This document shows, piece after piece, positions 5,521 to 7,261 of a stretch of 7,261 bases of DNA. A program made the translations under genes and the position numbers. The notes below the pieces were generated by a model, which was not told the DNA's origin, did no database searches, and worked only from the letters and a program-made list of their open reading frames with translations. The stretch covers positions 1 through 7,261 of the forward strand of contig JAJZMO010000166.1 in NCBI GenBank assembly GCA_021798235.1, given 5' to 3'. Origin of the DNA: Acidobacteriota bacterium. Lineage in GTDB: Bacteria > Acidobacteriota > Terriglobia > Terriglobales > Acidobacteriaceae. Position 1 is the stretch's first letter. Each line of letters begins with the position of its first letter.

Positions 5521-7261
5521 ATGTCCAGCCAGAAAAATCCTCCCATGTCCGGCGCCGCAATCCGGGAAATGTTCCTGAAGTTTTTTGAGAGCAAAGGCCA
5601 CACCCGCGTTCACTCGTCTTCGCTGGTGCCGCACAATGACCCCACGCTGCTCTTTACCAACGCGGGCATGAATCAGTTTAAGGATGTCTTTCTCGGCGCG
5701 GAAAAACGCGCCTACTCCCGCGCCACCACTGCGCAGAAGTGCGTCCGCGCCGGAGGCAAGCACAACGATCTGGAGAACGTTGGCTTCACCCGCCGCCACC
5801 ACACATTTTTTGAGATGCTCGGCAACTTCAGCTTTGGCGACTACTTCAAAAAAGAAGCCATCGCCTATGCGTGGGAGTTGGTGACCTCGAAGGAATGGTT
5901 CGGCCTGCCCAAAGACAAACTCTACGTGACGATCTTCAAGGGCGAGAACGGCGTCGCCCGCGATGCCGAGGCCTATCAGTTCTGGCTGGACGTGGGCGTG
6001 CCCAAGGATCGCATTTTTGAGCTGGGCGCAAAAGATAATTTCTGGCAGATGGGCGAGACCGGCCCCTGCGGCCCCTGCAGCGAAATCTATTACGACATGG
6101 GCATCGAGGCCGCAGAGACTCCCGGCAAAGATTTGCCCTTTGGTCAGGATGACGCCCGCTACGTCGAGATTTGGAATCTGGTCTTCATGCAGTTCGACAG
6201 AAGTGCGGACGGCAAACTCACGCCACTGCCCAAACCCTGCGTGGATACCGGCGCAGGCTTGGAGCGCCTCGCCGCCGTCCTGCAAGGGAAAATATCGAAC
6301 TTTGAGACAGATTTGTTCGTACCGCTGATTGAACGCGCTGCGGAATTGGTTGGAGCAAAACCCACGTCTGAAAATCCAGACGTGGGGCACCCGCATTCTT
6401 CGGCTTCGTTACGCATCATCGCCGACCACGCACGTGCTGCGACCTTCTTAATTTCGGATGGAGTGCTTCCAGCGAATGAAGGGCGCGGTTACGTGCTGCG
6501 AAAGATTCTCCGTCGTGCGATTCGCCACGGTCGCTTGCTGGGACAAGAAAAGCCCTTCATGTATCAAATGGTCTTCGCCGTGCGCGATGAAATGCAAACT
6601 GCGTATCCCGAACTGAAAGACAGCGCCGATAGCGTATCCAAGGTTGTTCTTGCCGAAGAGGAACAGTTTTCCCGCACCTTACACCTTGGCTTGCAGCAGA
6701 TGACGGAGGCCGCGTTCCGCGATGGCACGCGCGCCTTCCACCTCTACGAAACCTACGGCCTGCCGCTCGACTTCATGGTCGATGCGGCCCGCGATGCGGG
6801 CATCGCCTTCGATATGGAAGGCTTTGAGCGCGCACGCGCCGAAGAGCAAGCCCGCGCGCGTGCCTCGTGGAAAGGTGGCTCCAAAGCCACGGCCAGTCCG
6901 GTTTATCGTGAGCTGCCGAAGACAATCTTTGAAGGCTACACGCAACGCAACTCCGCAGGCTGCGAAGTGCTCGCGCTGGTCAAAGACGGCGTGGGCGTGC
7001 AGGCGCTCCAGCCCGGCGATGCCGCAGAGATCGTCCTCGACCACACGCCTTTTTACGCTGACTCCGGTGGTCAGGTCGGCGACCACGGCTGGCTGCGTTC
7101 TGAAGACGGCAACCTCACCGTCGCCGATGTGCATGGCTGCACCAAGCCCGTGCAGGGCGTCTTTGCGCACAAGGTCACGGCCAAGCAGACGATTCGCCTT
7201 GGCGACAAATTGAATGCCGTCGTGGACAATGAATTCCGCGCAGCGACCATGCGCAACCACA
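5521..7261 (+). CDS. alaS: Alanyl-tRNA synthetase, N-terminal 580 residues (cut by window edge)
   Basis: AlaS charges tRNA-Ala with alanine and clears mischarged serine or glycine. Reading every codon from 5521 gives an unbroken frame to the window end. The class II catalytic core is clear: [20 protein letters not shown] (10-29), [83 protein letters not shown] and [15 protein letters not shown]. The tRNA-recognition part follows with [20 protein letters not shown] and [18 protein letters not shown]. The editing domain starts with [11 protein letters not shown] and stops at TMRNH, just where the zinc/editing THTATHLL-type motif should begin. Full AlaS is about 880 residues. GGAAG at 5511-5515 lies 5 bases before the ATG. 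TGTTAAACT (5502-5510) resembles an extended -10 box, but would leave almost no leader. A palindrome interrupts a loop of the gene in frame (see 6361-6386). Confidence 0.97.
   Translation, partial: MSSQKNPPMSGAAIREMFLKFFESKGHTRVHSSSLVPHNDPTLLFTNAGMNQFKDVFLGAEKRAYSRATTAQKCVRAGGKHNDLENVGFTRRHHTFFEMLGNFSFGDYFKKEAIAYAWELVTSKEWFGLPKDKLYVTIFKGENGVARDAEAYQFWLDVGVPKDRIFELGAKDNFWQMGETGPCGPCSEIYYDMGIEAAETPGKDLPFGQDDARYVEIWNLVFMQFDRSADGKLTPLPKPCVDTGAGLERLAAVLQGKISNFETDLFVPLIERAAELVGAKPTSENPDVGHPHSSASLRIIADHARAATFLISDGVLPANEGRGYVLRKILRRAIRHGRLLGQEKPFMYQMVFAVRDEMQTAYPELKDSADSVSKVVLAEEEQFSRTLHLGLQQMTEAAFRDGTRAFHLYETYGLPLDFMVDAARDAGIAFDMEGFERARAEEQARARASWKGGSKATASPVYRELPKTIFEGYTQRNSAGCEVLALVKDGVGVQALQPGDAAEIVLDHTPFYADSGGQVGDHGWLRSEDGNLTVADVHGCTKPVQGVFAHKVTAKQTIRLGDKLNAVVDNEFRAATMRNH
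6361..6386. repeat. Perfect palindrome inside alaS, REP-like
   Basis: CCCACGTCTG (6361-6370) and its exact reverse complement CAGACGTGGG (6377-6386) flank a six-base loop AAAATC, followed by GCACCC. It is translated in frame within alaS as PTSENPDVG, then HP. It falls between the helix ending ELVGAK and the conserved [10 protein letters not shown], a loop that varies in length among AlaS proteins. From memory, hairpins with GTGGGGCACC ends are abundant as dispersed repeats in Terriglobia genomes, so I read this as a mobile REP or MITE-type unit that landed in the gene without breaking it. A ten-base perfect inverted repeat in coding DNA is unlikely by chance; the family assignment is inference. 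Confidence 0.7.

Noticed and set aside
5128..6396. 422-codon open frame on the minus strand across the kinase end and alaS
   Set aside because: It runs antisense through two confidently identified genes, shows no domain, and has no sensible ribosome-binding site.
6679..7260. Minus-strand open frame of 193 codons at the right edge
   Set aside because: It is antisense to the alaS editing region and looks like a codon-bias shadow.

Overview
The window is about 7.3 kb of bacterial chromosome holding most of a potassium-uptake (Kdp) locus beside the 5' two thirds of alaS. The organism looks like an acidobacterium (class Terriglobia). This is inferred from the style of the outer-membrane porin inside the kdp cluster, the split KdpD, the AlaS sequence and a palindrome of a kind I associate with acidobacterial genomes. 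No rRNA or other phylogenetic marker is present to confirm it.

Minus strand, read from right to left. First comes kdpD-N (3991-2843), a short KdpD with only the N-terminal ATP-binding sensor domain and the universal-stress-protein domain. It overlaps kdpE (2846-2130), an OmpR-type response regulator, by the 4-base ATGA junction. A 108-base gap follows with promoter-like sequence and a spaced direct repeat. Then come an outer-membrane beta-barrel porin (2021-666), a 29-residue single-helix membrane protein (656-567), kdpF (561-472) and the start of kdpA (472 to the left edge). From the porin onward the genes are tightly packed: a ribosome-binding site overlapping the porin stop, a 5-base gap, and a TAATG overlap. 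kdpB and kdpC presumably lie beyond the left edge.

Plus strand. A separate histidine kinase (4021-5460) carries the other half of a classical KdpD: four membrane helices (DUF4118), a GAF-like linker, and the HisKA and HATPase_c domains. Its start lies only 29 bases from the kdpD-N start, in the opposite direction. After 60 bases comes alaS (5521 to the right edge), alanyl-tRNA synthetase, open and cut by the window end.

How the genes fit together: the kinase and the KdpD-N protein probably act as two parts of one sensor. They would control phosphorylation of KdpE, which would activate the porin-kdpFA(BC) operon. The porin would let ions cross the outer membrane and the KdpFABC pump would bring K+ across the inner membrane. 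This is inferred from family knowledge and gene order.

The most notable points are an in-frame perfect palindrome inside alaS, the KdpD split into two divergent genes, the porin within the kdp operon with an odd N-terminus rich in homopolymer tracts, and a second KdpF-sized membrane peptide. The window has no gene-free stretch above 300 bases, and I found no tRNA, rRNA, CRISPR array, transposase or clear terminator.
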